A stretch of DNA of 64,000 nt from Pseudomonadota bacterium. Its GTDB lineage: Bacteria > Myxococcota_A > Polyangia > GCA-2747355. The stretch spans positions 124,001 through 188,000 of the forward strand of contig JADJTL010000003.1 in the NCBI GenBank assembly GCA_016711215.1. The letters are read 5' to 3'. The position numbers and the translations under genes were made by a program. The first letter of the stretch is position 1; each line of letters starts with the position of its first letter. Under the pieces are notes generated by a model that saw only the letters and a list, made by a program, of their open reading frames with translations, was not told the origin of the DNA and searched no databases. Of this stretch, positions 35,350 through 43,841 are shown piece by piece.

Positions 35350-35649
35350 ATGAAGCAGATCAAGCAGACCGAGCAGCTGAAGCAACTGCGCGTCTCGGTG
35401 GTCGGCAGGGTACAGGGCGTCTACTTCCGCGCCAGCGCGCGCGACGTCGCTCGGCGCCTGGGGCTCCGGGGCTGGGTACGCAATCGGCCCGACGGTACCG
35501 TTGAGCTGCTCGCCGAGGGGACCGAGGACGCGCTCGGCCAGCTCCTCGCCTGGTGTCGCCGCGGGCCACCGGCGGCCGAGGTCGAGCGGGTCGAGGCGCA
35601 GTGGGCCGAGGCCAGCGCTGAGGAGGACGCCTTCGCCATCCGGCATTGA
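35350..35649 (+). CDS. acyP: Acylphosphatase
   Basis: 99 aa from the ATG at 35350 with GGAGG upstream. Signature VVGRVQGVYFRASARDVARR (catalytic Arg) and GLRGWVRNRPDGTVELLAEG (catalytic Asn) are complete. Hydrolyses acyl-phosphates in the cytosol. Divergent from the PilZ gene. Confidence 0.95.
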   Translation: MKQIKQTEQLKQLRVSVVGRVQGVYFRASARDVARRLGLRGWVRNRPDGTVELLAEGTEDALGQLLAWCRRGPPAAEVERVEAQWAEASAEEDAFAIRH

Positions 35650-35720
35650 CCAAGCGCGTCGCCTGTGGCGCCGAGGCACGAAACCGTCGCAGGAGCTACG
35701 GGAGCGGCGGGCATTTTGCC

Positions 35721-35748
35721 TTGACAGACGTACCTCAGCCGACATATC
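35721..35748 (+). promoter_or_regulatory. Candidate rho promoter
   Basis: A perfect TTGACA, 16-base spacer, CATATC. If used, transcription starts near 35755 and gives rho a leader of about 248 nt that contains the heptamer array. A short A/T-rich stretch after the array (TTTAGCTTTAGATTTTT, 35908-35924) could be a second -10 (TAGATT) or an attenuator tail. Confidence 0.5.
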
Positions 35749-35775
35749 CAACGTCTATTCGACGCGACACTGCCC

Positions 35776-35894
35776 CGCTCGGCACTCATCACTCGGCACT
35801 CGGCACTCGGCACTCGGCACTCGGCACTCGGCACTCGGCACTCGGCACTCGGTACCCATCACTCGGCATTCGGCATTCGGCACCCATCACTCGG
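35776..35894. repeat. Array of 17 in-register heptamers (consensus CACTCGG)
   Basis: 119 bp made of 17 consecutive 7-bp units without a phase break. Order: CGCTCGG, CACTCAT, nine CACTCGG, TACCCAT, CACTCGG, two CATTCGG, CACCCAT, CACTCGG. Because 7 is not a multiple of 3, all three forward frames read the same LGTRHSA-type cycle. It lies between acyP and rho. Confidence 0.95.
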
Positions 35895-36002
35895 CCATTC
35901 GTCAGGGTTTAGCTTTAGATTTTTCCGCTGGTCGCGATGAGCGACGGCGGCCGCGCGCTGGAGCTTCGCACCAGCCCGACCCACCTACCGGAGAGAAGAT
36001 CC

Positions 36003-37268
36003 ATGTCAGCGCCCGATCCCCTTAACCTCACAGAGCTCAAGCGCATGGCCATCAAGGACCTCACCCACCGAGCCCATGAAATGGGCATCGATGGGGCGTC
36101 CAACATGCGCCGCCAGGAGCTGATCTTCGCGCTGCTTCAGGCGCAGGCCGACGCCAAGGGCGACATCTACGGCGAGGGGGTGCTGGAGACGCTGCCCGAC
36201 GGCTTCGGGTTCCTCCGCGCGCCCGACTACAACTACCTGCCGGGCCCCGACGACATCTACGTCTCGCCCTCGCAGATCCGCCGCTTCCAGCTCCGCACCG
36301 GCGACACCGTCAGCGGACAGATCCGGCCACCGAAGGACTCGGAGCGCTACTTCGCGCTGCTCAAGGTCGAGGATCTCAACATGGAGCCGCCGGATGCGGC
36401 GCGCGACAAGATCCTCTTCGACAACCTGACCCCGCTCTACCCCAACGAGCGCCTCAACCTCGAGCACGATCAGAAGAACCACTCGACCCGCATCATCGAC
36501 CTGCTGGTGCCGATCGGCAAAGGCCAGCGCTGCCTGATCGTCTCGCCGCCGCGCGCCGGCAAGACCGTGCTGCTGCAGAACATCGCCAACGCGATCACCC
36601 ATAACCACCCCGAGGTGGTGCTGATCGTGCTGCTGATCGACGAGCGCCCGGAAGAGGTGACCGACATGCAGCGCTCGGTCAAGGGCGAGGTCATCAGCTC
36701 GACCTTCGATGAGCCTGCCTCGCGCCACGTCCAGGTCGCCGAGATGGTGATCGAAAAGGCCAAGCGCCTGGTCGAACACCGCAAGGACGTCGTGATCCTG
36801 CTCGACTCGATCACCCGCCTGGCGCGCGCCTACAACACGGTCGTGCCGCCCTCCGGAAAGATCCTCTCGGGCGGCGTGGACAGCAATGCGCTGCATAAGC
36901 CCAAGCGCTTCTTCGGCGCGGCGCGCAACATCGAGGAGGGCGGTAGCCTGACGATCATCGGCACCGCGCTGGTCGATACCGGATCACGCATGGACGAGGT
37001 GATCTTCGAGGAGTTCAAGGGCACGGGCAACAGCGAGATCCATCTCGACCGCAAGCTGATGGAGAAGCGCATCTTCCCCTGCCTCGACATCAACAAGTCG
37101 AGCACCCGCAAGGAGGAGCTGCTGCTCCAGCTCTCCGTCCTGCACCGCGTCTGGATCCTCCGTCAGCTGCTCCATCCGCTCAACGTGATCGATTCGATGG
37201 AGTTCCTGCTCGACAAGGTTTCCAAGACCCAGACGAACCAAGAGTTCCTCGACTCGATGAGTGGCTAG
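36003..37268 (+). CDS. rho: Transcription termination factor Rho
   Basis: 421 aa from the ATG at 36003 with GGAGAG upstream. N-terminal helical domain (LKRMAIKDLTHRAHEMGIDG), the RNA-binding cold-shock fold (GVLETLPDGFGFLRAPDYNY), then the motor. The motor has a P-loop CLIVSPPRAGKTVLLQNIAN, LLIDERPEEVTDMQRSVKGE, ILLDSITRLARAYNTVVPPS, the Q-loop region KRFFGAARNIEEGGSLTIIG and FEEFKGTGNSEIHLDRKL. It is a hexameric RNA translocase ending transcription. First gene of rho-rpmE-prfA. Confidence 0.97.
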   Translation: MSAPDPLNLTELKRMAIKDLTHRAHEMGIDGASNMRRQELIFALLQAQADAKGDIYGEGVLETLPDGFGFLRAPDYNYLPGPDDIYVSPSQIRRFQLRTGDTVSGQIRPPKDSERYFALLKVEDLNMEPPDAARDKILFDNLTPLYPNERLNLEHDQKNHSTRIIDLLVPIGKGQRCLIVSPPRAGKTVLLQNIANAITHNHPEVVLIVLLIDERPEEVTDMQRSVKGEVISSTFDEPASRHVQVAEMVIEKAKRLVEHRKDVVILLDSITRLARAYNTVVPPSGKILSGGVDSNALHKPKRFFGAARNIEEGGSLTIIGTALVDTGSRMDEVIFEEFKGTGNSEIHLDRKLMEKRIFPCLDINKSSTRKEELLLQLSVLHRVWILRQLLHPLNVIDSMEFLLDKVSKTQTNQEFLDSMSG

Positions 37269-37338
37269 CCTGGCGCCGTACGTTGGCTTGACGCTGCCGA
37301 CAGCTCGCGCTATGGGAAGCGCCGCGGAGGAAGCAAAC

Positions 37339-37566
37339 ATGAAGCGGGGAATCCACCCGTCCTACCAGCCGGCGAGCATCGAATGCGCGTGCGGCAACCT
37401 GGTGCAGACCTACTCGACGCGTGGCTCGTTCCGCATCGAGATCTGCTCGAACTGCCATCCCTTCTACACCGGGAAGCAGAAGCTCGTGGACGCCGCGGGC
37501 CGCGTCGAGCGGTTCAACCGCAAGTACGGGCGCGCCAAGGCCGAGCCAGAGGCAGCCGAGCAGTAG
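37339..37566 (+). CDS. rpmE: 50S ribosomal protein L31 (zinc-binding type)
   Basis: 75 aa from the ATG at 37339, GGAGG ribosome site. MKRGIHPSYQPASIECACGN, then SFRIEICSNCHPFYTGKQK, is the L31 pattern, with CACG and CSNC supplying zinc ligands (the C+ form). A short charged tail follows. Between rho and prfA, as in many bacteria. Confidence 0.96.
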   Translation: MKRGIHPSYQPASIECACGNLVQTYSTRGSFRIEICSNCHPFYTGKQKLVDAAGRVERFNRKYGRAKAEPEAAEQ

Positions 37567-37632
37567 CGCGGCCCGCGTGCTCCGGCTCTCCGGCGCACGC
37601 CGATCGTCCCGATCGTCGCCGCCCGGTCGTCC

Positions 37633-38694
37633 ATGTTTCGCAAGCTCGAACAGGTCGAGGCTCGTTATGAGGAGCTCGCGTCGCTGCTCTGCGACCCGGA
37701 GACACTCGGCCGTCGCGACCAGTATCTGAAGCTCGCCAAGGAGCACGCCGACCTGCGCGAGCTGGTCGAGACCTACCGACAGCTGCGCGCCGTGCAGCAG
37801 CGCATCGAGGAGAGCAAGGCCCTGCTCGAGGACCCCGAGCTGCGCGACCTGGCGCGGGTCGAGCTCGAGCAGGACCGCGCCAGCCAGAGCTCGCTCGAGG
37901 GTCGACTGACGCTGCTGCTCGCGCCCCGCGATCCCAACGACGACCGCAACGTGATGCTCGAGATCCGCGGCGGAACGGGAGGCGAGGAGGCGTCGCTCTT
38001 CGCCGCCGAGCTCTTTCGCATGTACAGCCGCTACGCCGAACGCCGCGGCTGGAAGGCCGAGCCGCTCAGCGCCAGCTACAGCAGCTCGGGCGGCCTCAAA
38101 GAGATCATTGTCACAATCACGGGCGACCGGGTCTACAGCCAGCTCAAGTACGAGAGCGGCGTGCATCGCATCCAGCGCGTGCCCGTGACCGAGGCCCAGG
38201 GACGGATCCATACCTCGACGGCTACCGTCGCGATGCTGCCGGAGGCCGAGGAGGTCGACGTGCCGATCGTCGACAAGGACCTCCGGATCGACGTCATGCG
38301 CTCGGGCGGCGCCGGCGGCCAGCACGTCAACACGACCGACAGCGCCGTGCGCATCACGCACCTTCCGACCAACACCGTCGTGATCTGCCAGGACGAGAAG
38401 TCCCAGCACAAGAACAAGGCGCGCGCGATGCGCATCTTGCGCACCCGACTGCTCGAGGCCGAGAGCGCGCGGCAGGCCGCCGAGCGCTCGGAGGCGCGCC
38501 GCTCGCAAATCGGCAGCGGCGATCGCTCGGAGAAGATCCGCACCTACAACGCTCCCCAGGATCGCCTCACCGATCACCGCATCGGTCTGACGCGCCACAA
38601 CCTGCAAGGCGCGCTGGACGGCGACTTCCAGGACGTGATCGACAGCCTGCACGCGCACTTCCAGGCCGAGGCGCTGAAGCGGGGCGCGCGTTAG
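37633..38694 (+). CDS. prfA: Peptide chain release factor 1
   Basis: 353 aa. Contains VMLEIRGGTGGEEASLFAAE, VHRIQRVPVTEAQGRIHTST (PxT stop-codon recognition region, here PVTEAQ) and the peptidyl-hydrolysis GGQ in RSGGAGGQHVNTTDSAVRIT. Releases peptides at UAA and UAG. No strong ribosome site is visible. No prmC methylase follows; the next gene is etfB after 164 bases. Confidence 0.96.
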   Translation: MFRKLEQVEARYEELASLLCDPETLGRRDQYLKLAKEHADLRELVETYRQLRAVQQRIEESKALLEDPELRDLARVELEQDRASQSSLEGRLTLLLAPRDPNDDRNVMLEIRGGTGGEEASLFAAELFRMYSRYAERRGWKAEPLSASYSSSGGLKEIIVTITGDRVYSQLKYESGVHRIQRVPVTEAQGRIHTSTATVAMLPEAEEVDVPIVDKDLRIDVMRSGGAGGQHVNTTDSAVRITHLPTNTVVICQDEKSQHKNKARAMRILRTRLLEAESARQAAERSEARRSQIGSGDRSEKIRTYNAPQDRLTDHRIGLTRHNLQGALDGDFQDVIDSLHAHFQAEALKRGAR

Positions 38695-38737
38695 CGAGCC
38701 TCCACGCGCAAGCACGCGGCGCATTGATCGCGGGCGC

Positions 38738-38768
38738 GGCTCGTGGTACGAGCCCTGCTTCGTAGGAT
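38738..38768 (+). promoter_or_regulatory. Inverted repeat and -10 upstream of etfB
   Basis: GGCTCG-TGGTA-CGAGCC (38738-38754) is a perfect 6-bp dyad. A TAGGAT hexamer (38763-38768) follows eight bases later and matches the -10 consensus at four positions. The dyad covers the -35 zone, so a repressor or activator site is possible. No T-run supports a prfA terminator reading. Confidence 0.4.
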
Positions 38769-38858
38769 TTGGGTGGAATTTGGGCCAGGTTCGCGGCGGG
38801 CCTCGCAGGCTCGGCGGAGGCCCTTCATCTACAGCGGCTCCCCTCCTAGGAGGCTTCA

Positions 38859-39680
38859 GTGAAGATATTGGTGACCGCCAAGCGAGTTCCGGACCCAGAG
38901 CAGAAGGTCAAGATCAAGGATGGCGCACTCGACCTCTCGGGAGCCAACTTCATCGTCAACCCCTTCGACGAGTACGCGGTCGAGGCGGCGCTGCGCCTGA
39001 CCGAGAAGATCGACGGCGCCACCACGCGTTGCGGCGAGGTGACGGTGCTCGGCATCGGCCCCAAGGACATGAGCCAGCAGCTCCGTAGCTGCCTGGCGAT
39101 GGGTGCCGACCGCGCGTTGCTGGTCGAGGGCAGCGATGAGGGTCTCGACAGCGAGCAGGTGGCGCGCGTCGTCGCGGCCGTCTTCCAGCGCGAGCAGCCA
39201 GACCTGCTGCTCCTCGGCAAGCAGACGGTGGACGGCGAGAGCAATCAGGTGGCCCAGCTCGTCGCGGGCTACCTCGGCCTGCCGCAGGCCTGCTTCGCCT
39301 GTACGATCGAGGCCAGCGCCGACGGAAAGAGCGTGACCGTCGGCCGTGAGGTCGATGGCGGCACAGAGACCAAGCGGCTGCCGCTGCCGGCCGTGGTCAC
39401 GGTGGACCTGCGGATCGTGCTCCCGCAGTCGGTCCGCAACCAGCAGACGCCGGCCGCGCATGCCTATGCCGAGGGGCCGCGCTACGCCTCGCTCAAGGGC
39501 ATCATGGCCGCCAAGAAGAAGCCCTTCGATCAGCTCGACCTTGCAGCCCTCGGCCTGACGCCGACCCCGCGGGTCAAGCTGCTGATGCTCGAGGCCCCGG
39601 CGCAGCGCCAGGCGGGCGTCAAGCTGGAGTCCGTCGACGCTTTGCTCGACAAGCTCCGCAACGAAGCCAAGGTCATCTGA
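38859..39680 (+). CDS. etfB: Electron transfer flavoprotein beta subunit
   Basis: 273 aa from a GTG with AGGAGG seven bases before. MKILVTAKRVPDPEQKVKI, FIVNPFDEYAVEAALRLTEK, VLGIGPKDMSQQLRSCLAMG, DLLLLGKQTVDGESNQVAQL and the ETF-beta signature around ITIEASADG and RLPLPAVVTVDLRIVLPQ are present. Passes electrons from acyl-CoA and other dehydrogenases to the quinone pool, with EtfA. The stop lies in a triplicated 20-bp repeat. Confidence 0.95.
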   Translation: MKILVTAKRVPDPEQKVKIKDGALDLSGANFIVNPFDEYAVEAALRLTEKIDGATTRCGEVTVLGIGPKDMSQQLRSCLAMGADRALLVEGSDEGLDSEQVARVVAAVFQREQPDLLLLGKQTVDGESNQVAQLVAGYLGLPQACFACTIEASADGKSVTVGREVDGGTETKRLPLPAVVTVDLRIVLPQSVRNQQTPAAHAYAEGPRYASLKGIMAAKKKPFDQLDLAALGLTPTPRVKLLMLEAPAQRQAGVKLESVDALLDKLRNEAKVI

Positions 39681-39725
39681 TCGCAGCCAAGGTCATCTGA
39701 TCGCAGCCAAGGTCATCTGATCGCA
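39666..39725. repeat. Three perfect 20-bp tandem copies over the etfB stop codon
   Basis: 39666-39685, 39686-39705 and 39706-39725 are identical; each contains the final etfB codons for AKVI and the TGA stop. Only the first copy is translated; the other two lie in the etfB-etfA spacer. Confidence 0.95.
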
Positions 39726-39792
39726 GCACTGGGCGCAGCGCCCTGCGCGCGCGCCGCGCAAAGGCCCGGATACGCCAGGAGAAGGAACCACC

Positions 39793-40764
39793 ATGCCCAA
39801 CGTACTCGTCGTCGCCGAAGCGCAGCACGGTGTGCTGCGCTCAGCCTCGCTGAACGCGGTTTCCCTCGGACGCGCGCTGGTCACCGCCAGCTCGGGCGGC
39901 ACGCTGACGGCGCTCTTGGTCGGCAAGGACCTCGCGGCCGCCGCCGCGGAGCTCGCGCGCTACCCCGTCGACCAGGTGCTCACCGTCGACCACCCGGCGC
40001 TGGCAAGCTACCTCGCGGAGAGCTACGCCCCGGTGGTCGCCGCCGTAGCCAAGCAGCTCGGCGCCGAGCACGTCGCCGCGACGGCGACCTCGACCGGCAA
40101 GGACCTCCTGCCTCGCGTCGCAGCGCTGCTCGAGGCGGGCATGGCCTCCGAGGTCTCGGCGGTCGTCAGTCCGCGCCGTTTCAAGCGCCCGATGCTCGCC
40201 GGTAACGCGATCGGCCTGGTCGAGGTTTCGACCAGCTGCGTGGTCGTCACGGGGCGGCAGACCGAGTGGCCGGCAGCGCAGCCCGCTGCCGCGCCAGCCC
40301 CGATCGCGGCCGCACCGGTGCAACCCGGCTCCACCCTCGGCGCGGAGGTCGTGGGGATCGCCGAGCTCGCCCGCGAGCGTCCGGAGCTGACCGAGGCGCG
40401 GGTCGTGGTCACCGGCGGCCGAGGCCTCGGTTCCGGCGAGAACTTCAAGCACATCGAGGCCCTCGCCGATGTGCTCGGTGGGGCTGTCGGCGCCACCCGC
40501 GCCGCCTGCGACGCCGGTATGGTGCCCAACGATCTCCAGGTCGGACAGACGGGCAAGGTGGTCGCGCCGGAGCTCTATATCGCGATCGGCGTCAGCGGCG
40601 CGATCCAGCACCTGGCCGGGATGAAGAGCTCGAGGGTCATCGTCGCGATCAATAAGAACCCGGAGGCGCCGATCTTCCAGGTCGCCGACTACGGGCTGGT
40701 GGCCAAGTGGGAGGACACCGTCGACGCGCTGACGGCCAAGCTGCGCGCCCTCGGACCGGCCTGA
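39793..40764 (+). CDS. etfA: Electron transfer flavoprotein alpha subunit
   Basis: 323 aa, AAGGA ribosome site. N-terminal half: VLVVAEAQHGVLRSASLNAV. C-terminal FAD domain: ARVVVTGGRGLGSGENFKHI, LADVLGGAVGATRAACDAGM, VGQTGKVVAPELYIAIGVSG, AIQHLAGMKSSRVIVAINKN and APIFQVADYGLVAKWEDTV. Binds FAD and forms ETF with EtfB. Same operon, 112 bases downstream of etfB. Confidence 0.96.
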   Translation: MPNVLVVAEAQHGVLRSASLNAVSLGRALVTASSGGTLTALLVGKDLAAAAAELARYPVDQVLTVDHPALASYLAESYAPVVAAVAKQLGAEHVAATATSTGKDLLPRVAALLEAGMASEVSAVVSPRRFKRPMLAGNAIGLVEVSTSCVVVTGRQTEWPAAQPAAAPAPIAAAPVQPGSTLGAEVVGIAELARERPELTEARVVVTGGRGLGSGENFKHIEALADVLGGAVGATRAACDAGMVPNDLQVGQTGKVVAPELYIAIGVSGAIQHLAGMKSSRVIVAINKNPEAPIFQVADYGLVAKWEDTVDALTAKLRALGPA

Positions 40765-40842
40765 GCCCGCGCTGGCTGACCGCTCGCCGCTCACCGCCCC
40801 CCGCCCCGCTCGGACCCGGCCCCGCCTCGTCACATCCGCCGC

Positions 40843-40872
40843 TTGCCAGCGCGAAAGGCGGTTCGCTATGCT
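40843..40872 (+). promoter_or_regulatory. Candidate promoter of the FG-GAP lipoprotein
   Basis: TTGCCA, 18-base spacer, TATGCT. Predicted start near 40880, leader of about 60 nt. If read through, the same transcript could include the RiPP genes downstream. Confidence 0.5.
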
Positions 40873-40939
40873 GCGCCGCACTCGACGCGCGACTCGCGCG
40901 CCGCAGGCCGCGTTCGAGCACCGCTCGATGGAGGACGCA

Positions 40940-43798
40940 ATGGCGCAGCGACTGAGGGCTACGGCGGCACTGGGTCTTCTATCGGTCGCCCTGCTGGCCT
41001 GCAGCGACGACGCCTTTCCGCCGCCCAATGATGCGGCGATCGATCCCGTCGGCGACAGCCGCGTCGCGGACGCGCGCCGCGACGGCGAGGCGGAGCGCGA
41101 CGGCGCGGGCTGCAGCCTGACGGTGGTCACGATCAACGGGACGCCCGTGGCCTCGGTCAACCAGATCGGGCCGCAGCTCGACCGTGATGCGGCGCGCAAC
41201 GGGATCCAGCTCGACGTCGAGGTCCGGGCCTCGGGAGCGCCGACCGGGCGAGCGATCAGCCTCGGCGTCACGGGGCTCGATCCGGCGCCCCAGGCAGACC
41301 TCGCCACGGGTAGCCTGGCCTCCTTCTTCGGCGTCACGATCAGCGACGAGGTCAGGCTGCTCGACCTCGCGCCGCGCGCGGCGGGCTGCCGCGGCGAAGT
41401 CGTGCGGCTCAACGTCCAGCACCAGCCCCGCTGCCTGATCGCCCAACCGGCAGCCGGCGCGATCCTCACCACCGCCGACGACCGCATCAACCGCGCGCCC
41501 GGGACCGGTACCTTCGATGGCACGTTCAACTACGACGTCATCGTCACCACCGAGCACGCGGCCTCCGGCAGCGCCGTGGCCCTCTCCATCGGCTCGGCAG
41601 CCCAGCAAAGCGTCGTCACCGACGCTAGCCAAGAGGCACACTTCGGCGTCGTGCTCAGCCCCGGGCGCAACACGCTCCGCGCCACGGTCAGCGCGGGTGG
41701 CCTGCTCGGCACCTGCGAGGCCGAGGCCTCGGTGGTGGTCTCGGGCCCAGTCTGTAACATCGTCGGCTTCTCGGGCGGCGCAGTGGCGACCGCGCAGCTC
41801 GGCGCCGGTCTGGGCCCGGCCCAGGATCTAAACGGCGACGTCGGTGACGGGGTCCAGACCGCCCTGCGCGTCGAAACCGACAGCACCGCCGGAAGCATCG
41901 TGCTGCAAAGCGGTGGCGTCTCGCTCGCCACCCTGACGCCCAGCGACGGTCACGCAAGCTTCCCGCTCGACCTGACCGCCGAGCAGTCGTATTTCTTCCG
42001 CGCGATCTGCCGCAACGCCACCAACGGCAACGCCAGCGAGAGCCCGGGGTTCAAGGCCTTCGTCGACCTGACTCCGCCACCCGCGGTCACCGACCTGGCC
42101 TGCCGGGTGGCGAGCGGCCGCCGCGGCCTGCTCGACTGCGATTGGACCAGTGTGCAAGACCAGGGCAGCGGCGTCACCAAGTACCTGGTGCGCTATCGAC
42201 CAAACGGCCCCCTCGACGCCGCCAGCTTCGATGGGCCTAGCACCCTGGCGCTCAGCCCTGACCCCGACGCCGTCCCCATCGGCGAGCAGCAGCGCGTTGG
42301 GCTGAGCGGTCTGTCCCTCGGCACGCCCTACGCCGTGGCGGTGAAGGCGATCGACGCCGTCGGTAACGTTTCGCCCCTTTCCAACCTGCCGCCGGCCTCG
42401 CTGGTGGATTTCCGTCTGCAGGAGCTCCGCGGCTCGACCGGATCGAAGTTTGGCACCCCGATCGCCGTGGGTGACTTCAACTGCGACGGCTTCACCGACA
42501 TGGCCGTCGGCCTCTTCGAAGCCACCGTCGACGGGCTGAGCAAGGCCGGCGAGGTGCAGCTCTACTTCAGCAATGGCACCAATTTTCCCGGCACCTTCTC
42601 CAAGAGGATCAGCGGCACTCAGGCGAATGGCGGCTTTGGCGTGCTGCTGAGCGCCCTGGACTATGACGGCGACCACTGCAGCGACCTCGCGGTCAAGGCC
42701 AGTGGACACGGCGGCGGACGCGGACAGGTCTACCTCTACCGCGGCCGACCCTTCTGGAACTCGGACCGGGCCGACGTCGGCGACGGTATCGGCGCCGAGA
42801 TCATCTTTCACCTGCCGAGCGCTGCGGCGGCGACGGAGCGGCTGGCGATCGGCCTGGGCGCTGCCGACCTCGATGGCGACGGACGCGACGACCTCGCCAT
42901 GTCGCATTGGATCACCGACGGGCCGCGCTGGTCGACGGTCGCCCTGGCCTACGGCGAGGCCGACGTGCCGCTGATGGAGGGCAGCCTGGCGCCCCGCCAG
43001 CGAGAGCTGCCCGCTGACGCTGATTTGCTGCTCAGCGGCGGGAGCTTCGGCGGCCTCTTCGGCGGACGCATTGTCAGGGGCGGTCGACTGAACGACGATC
43101 GCTTCGGCGATCTGCTCATCGCCGCCAGCACCGAGCAGGAGGAAGGCGTGCAGCGCGGCGCGCTCTATGTGCTGCTCGGCGCCGCCCGGGGCACGCCGCC
43201 TGAACAGCTCGCGCTGACGGATGCGAACCGCGTGCTGCGGATCGGCGGCAGCGCAGCCGAAGGCAACTCGCTCTTCGGTCGACTGCTCTCTGCGGTCGGC
43301 GACGTCGACGGCGACGGCGTCAACGAGTTCGCCGCCAGCGATCCGCTGCTCGGCGGCGGCGCAGGCGCCGTCTACCTCTTCAGCCTCCAACCGAGCGTTC
43401 CGACCTCGGTGGCGCAAGCCGAGGCCGTGATCCGCAGCGACCTGGTGCCGGCGGCCAACAACAACTTCGGCATCTGGATGGCGGAGGGCATCGTGCCCGG
43501 CCACCCCAACGGCGTCGACCTCAACGGCGACGGGCTCGCCGACCTGCTGGTCGGCATGGTGCGCGAAGGCGCGACCGCGGTGGGCTCCGCCCGGCTCTTC
43601 TTCGGCAGCCGCGCGGGCCTCGCGGGCCGGCTCGCGAGCAACGCGGACCGCGTCTTCCGACCGGTCTCGGGCGGCACCACGGGCTTCAGCAACCCAAACA
43701 CCTTCCTCGGCGACATCAACGGCGACGGCTTTCCGGACCTGGTGATCGGCGAGTGGACCTACGACAGCAATCGGGGCCGCATCTTCGTCTACTATTGA
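40940..43798 (+). CDS. Surface lipoprotein with fibronectin III and FG-GAP repeats
   Basis: 952 aa from the ATG at 40940 with GGAGG six bases upstream. Canonical lipobox LLSVALLAC. Residues about 60-375 are beta-sandwich repeats with paired cysteines (GCSLTVVTINGTPVASVNQI, QPRCLIAQPAAGAILTTADD, CNIVGFSGG). A fibronectin III-like domain (about 380-485) shows VTDLACRVASGRRGLLDCDW and YAVAVKAIDAVGNVSPLSN. The C-terminal half is an integrin-alpha-like beta-propeller with calcium loops: GDFNCDGFTDMAVGLF, ADLDGDGRDDLAMSHW, GDVDGDGVNEFAASDP, VDLNGDGLADLLVGMV and GDINGDGFPDLVIGEW. Probably an exposed adhesion or sensing protein. It ends 43 bases before the RiPP cluster, same strand; a functional link is unproven. 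Confidence 0.85.
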   Translation: MAQRLRATAALGLLSVALLACSDDAFPPPNDAAIDPVGDSRVADARRDGEAERDGAGCSLTVVTINGTPVASVNQIGPQLDRDAARNGIQLDVEVRASGAPTGRAISLGVTGLDPAPQADLATGSLASFFGVTISDEVRLLDLAPRAAGCRGEVVRLNVQHQPRCLIAQPAAGAILTTADDRINRAPGTGTFDGTFNYDVIVTTEHAASGSAVALSIGSAAQQSVVTDASQEAHFGVVLSPGRNTLRATVSAGGLLGTCEAEASVVVSGPVCNIVGFSGGAVATAQLGAGLGPAQDLNGDVGDGVQTALRVETDSTAGSIVLQSGGVSLATLTPSDGHASFPLDLTAEQSYFFRAICRNATNGNASESPGFKAFVDLTPPPAVTDLACRVASGRRGLLDCDWTSVQDQGSGVTKYLVRYRPNGPLDAASFDGPSTLALSPDPDAVPIGEQQRVGLSGLSLGTPYAVAVKAIDAVGNVSPLSNLPPASLVDFRLQELRGSTGSKFGTPIAVGDFNCDGFTDMAVGLFEATVDGLSKAGEVQLYFSNGTNFPGTFSKRISGTQANGGFGVLLSALDYDGDHCSDLAVKASGHGGGRGQVYLYRGRPFWNSDRADVGDGIGAEIIFHLPSAAAATERLAIGLGAADLDGDGRDDLAMSHWITDGPRWSTVALAYGEADVPLMEGSLAPRQRELPADADLLLSGGSFGGLFGGRIVRGGRLNDDRFGDLLIAASTEQEEGVQRGALYVLLGAARGTPPEQLALTDANRVLRIGGSAAEGNSLFGRLLSAVGDVDGDGVNEFAASDPLLGGGAGAVYLFSLQPSVPTSVAQAEAVIRSDLVPAANNNFGIWMAEGIVPGHPNGVDLNGDGLADLLVGMVREGATAVGSARLFFGSRAGLAGRLASNADRVFRPVSGGTTGFSNPNTFLGDINGDGFPDLVIGEWTYDSNRGRIFVYY

Positions 43799-43841
43799 GG
43801 GCCCCTAGGAGGCCCACCGCCGCTACTGAGGCGTGCTACCG

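Noticed and set aside
34147..35751. 534-codon minus-strand frame across the kinase and PilZ genes
   Set aside because: It overlaps the real histidine kinase and PilZ frames, shows low-complexity composition, and has no domain.
35776..35894. CRISPR-like array
   Set aside because: Units are contiguous 7-mers without spacers, and no cas genes are present.
35646..35912. Open frames reading ALGTRHS cycles
   Set aside because: They are translations of the 7-bp array, identical in all three frames, and not genes.
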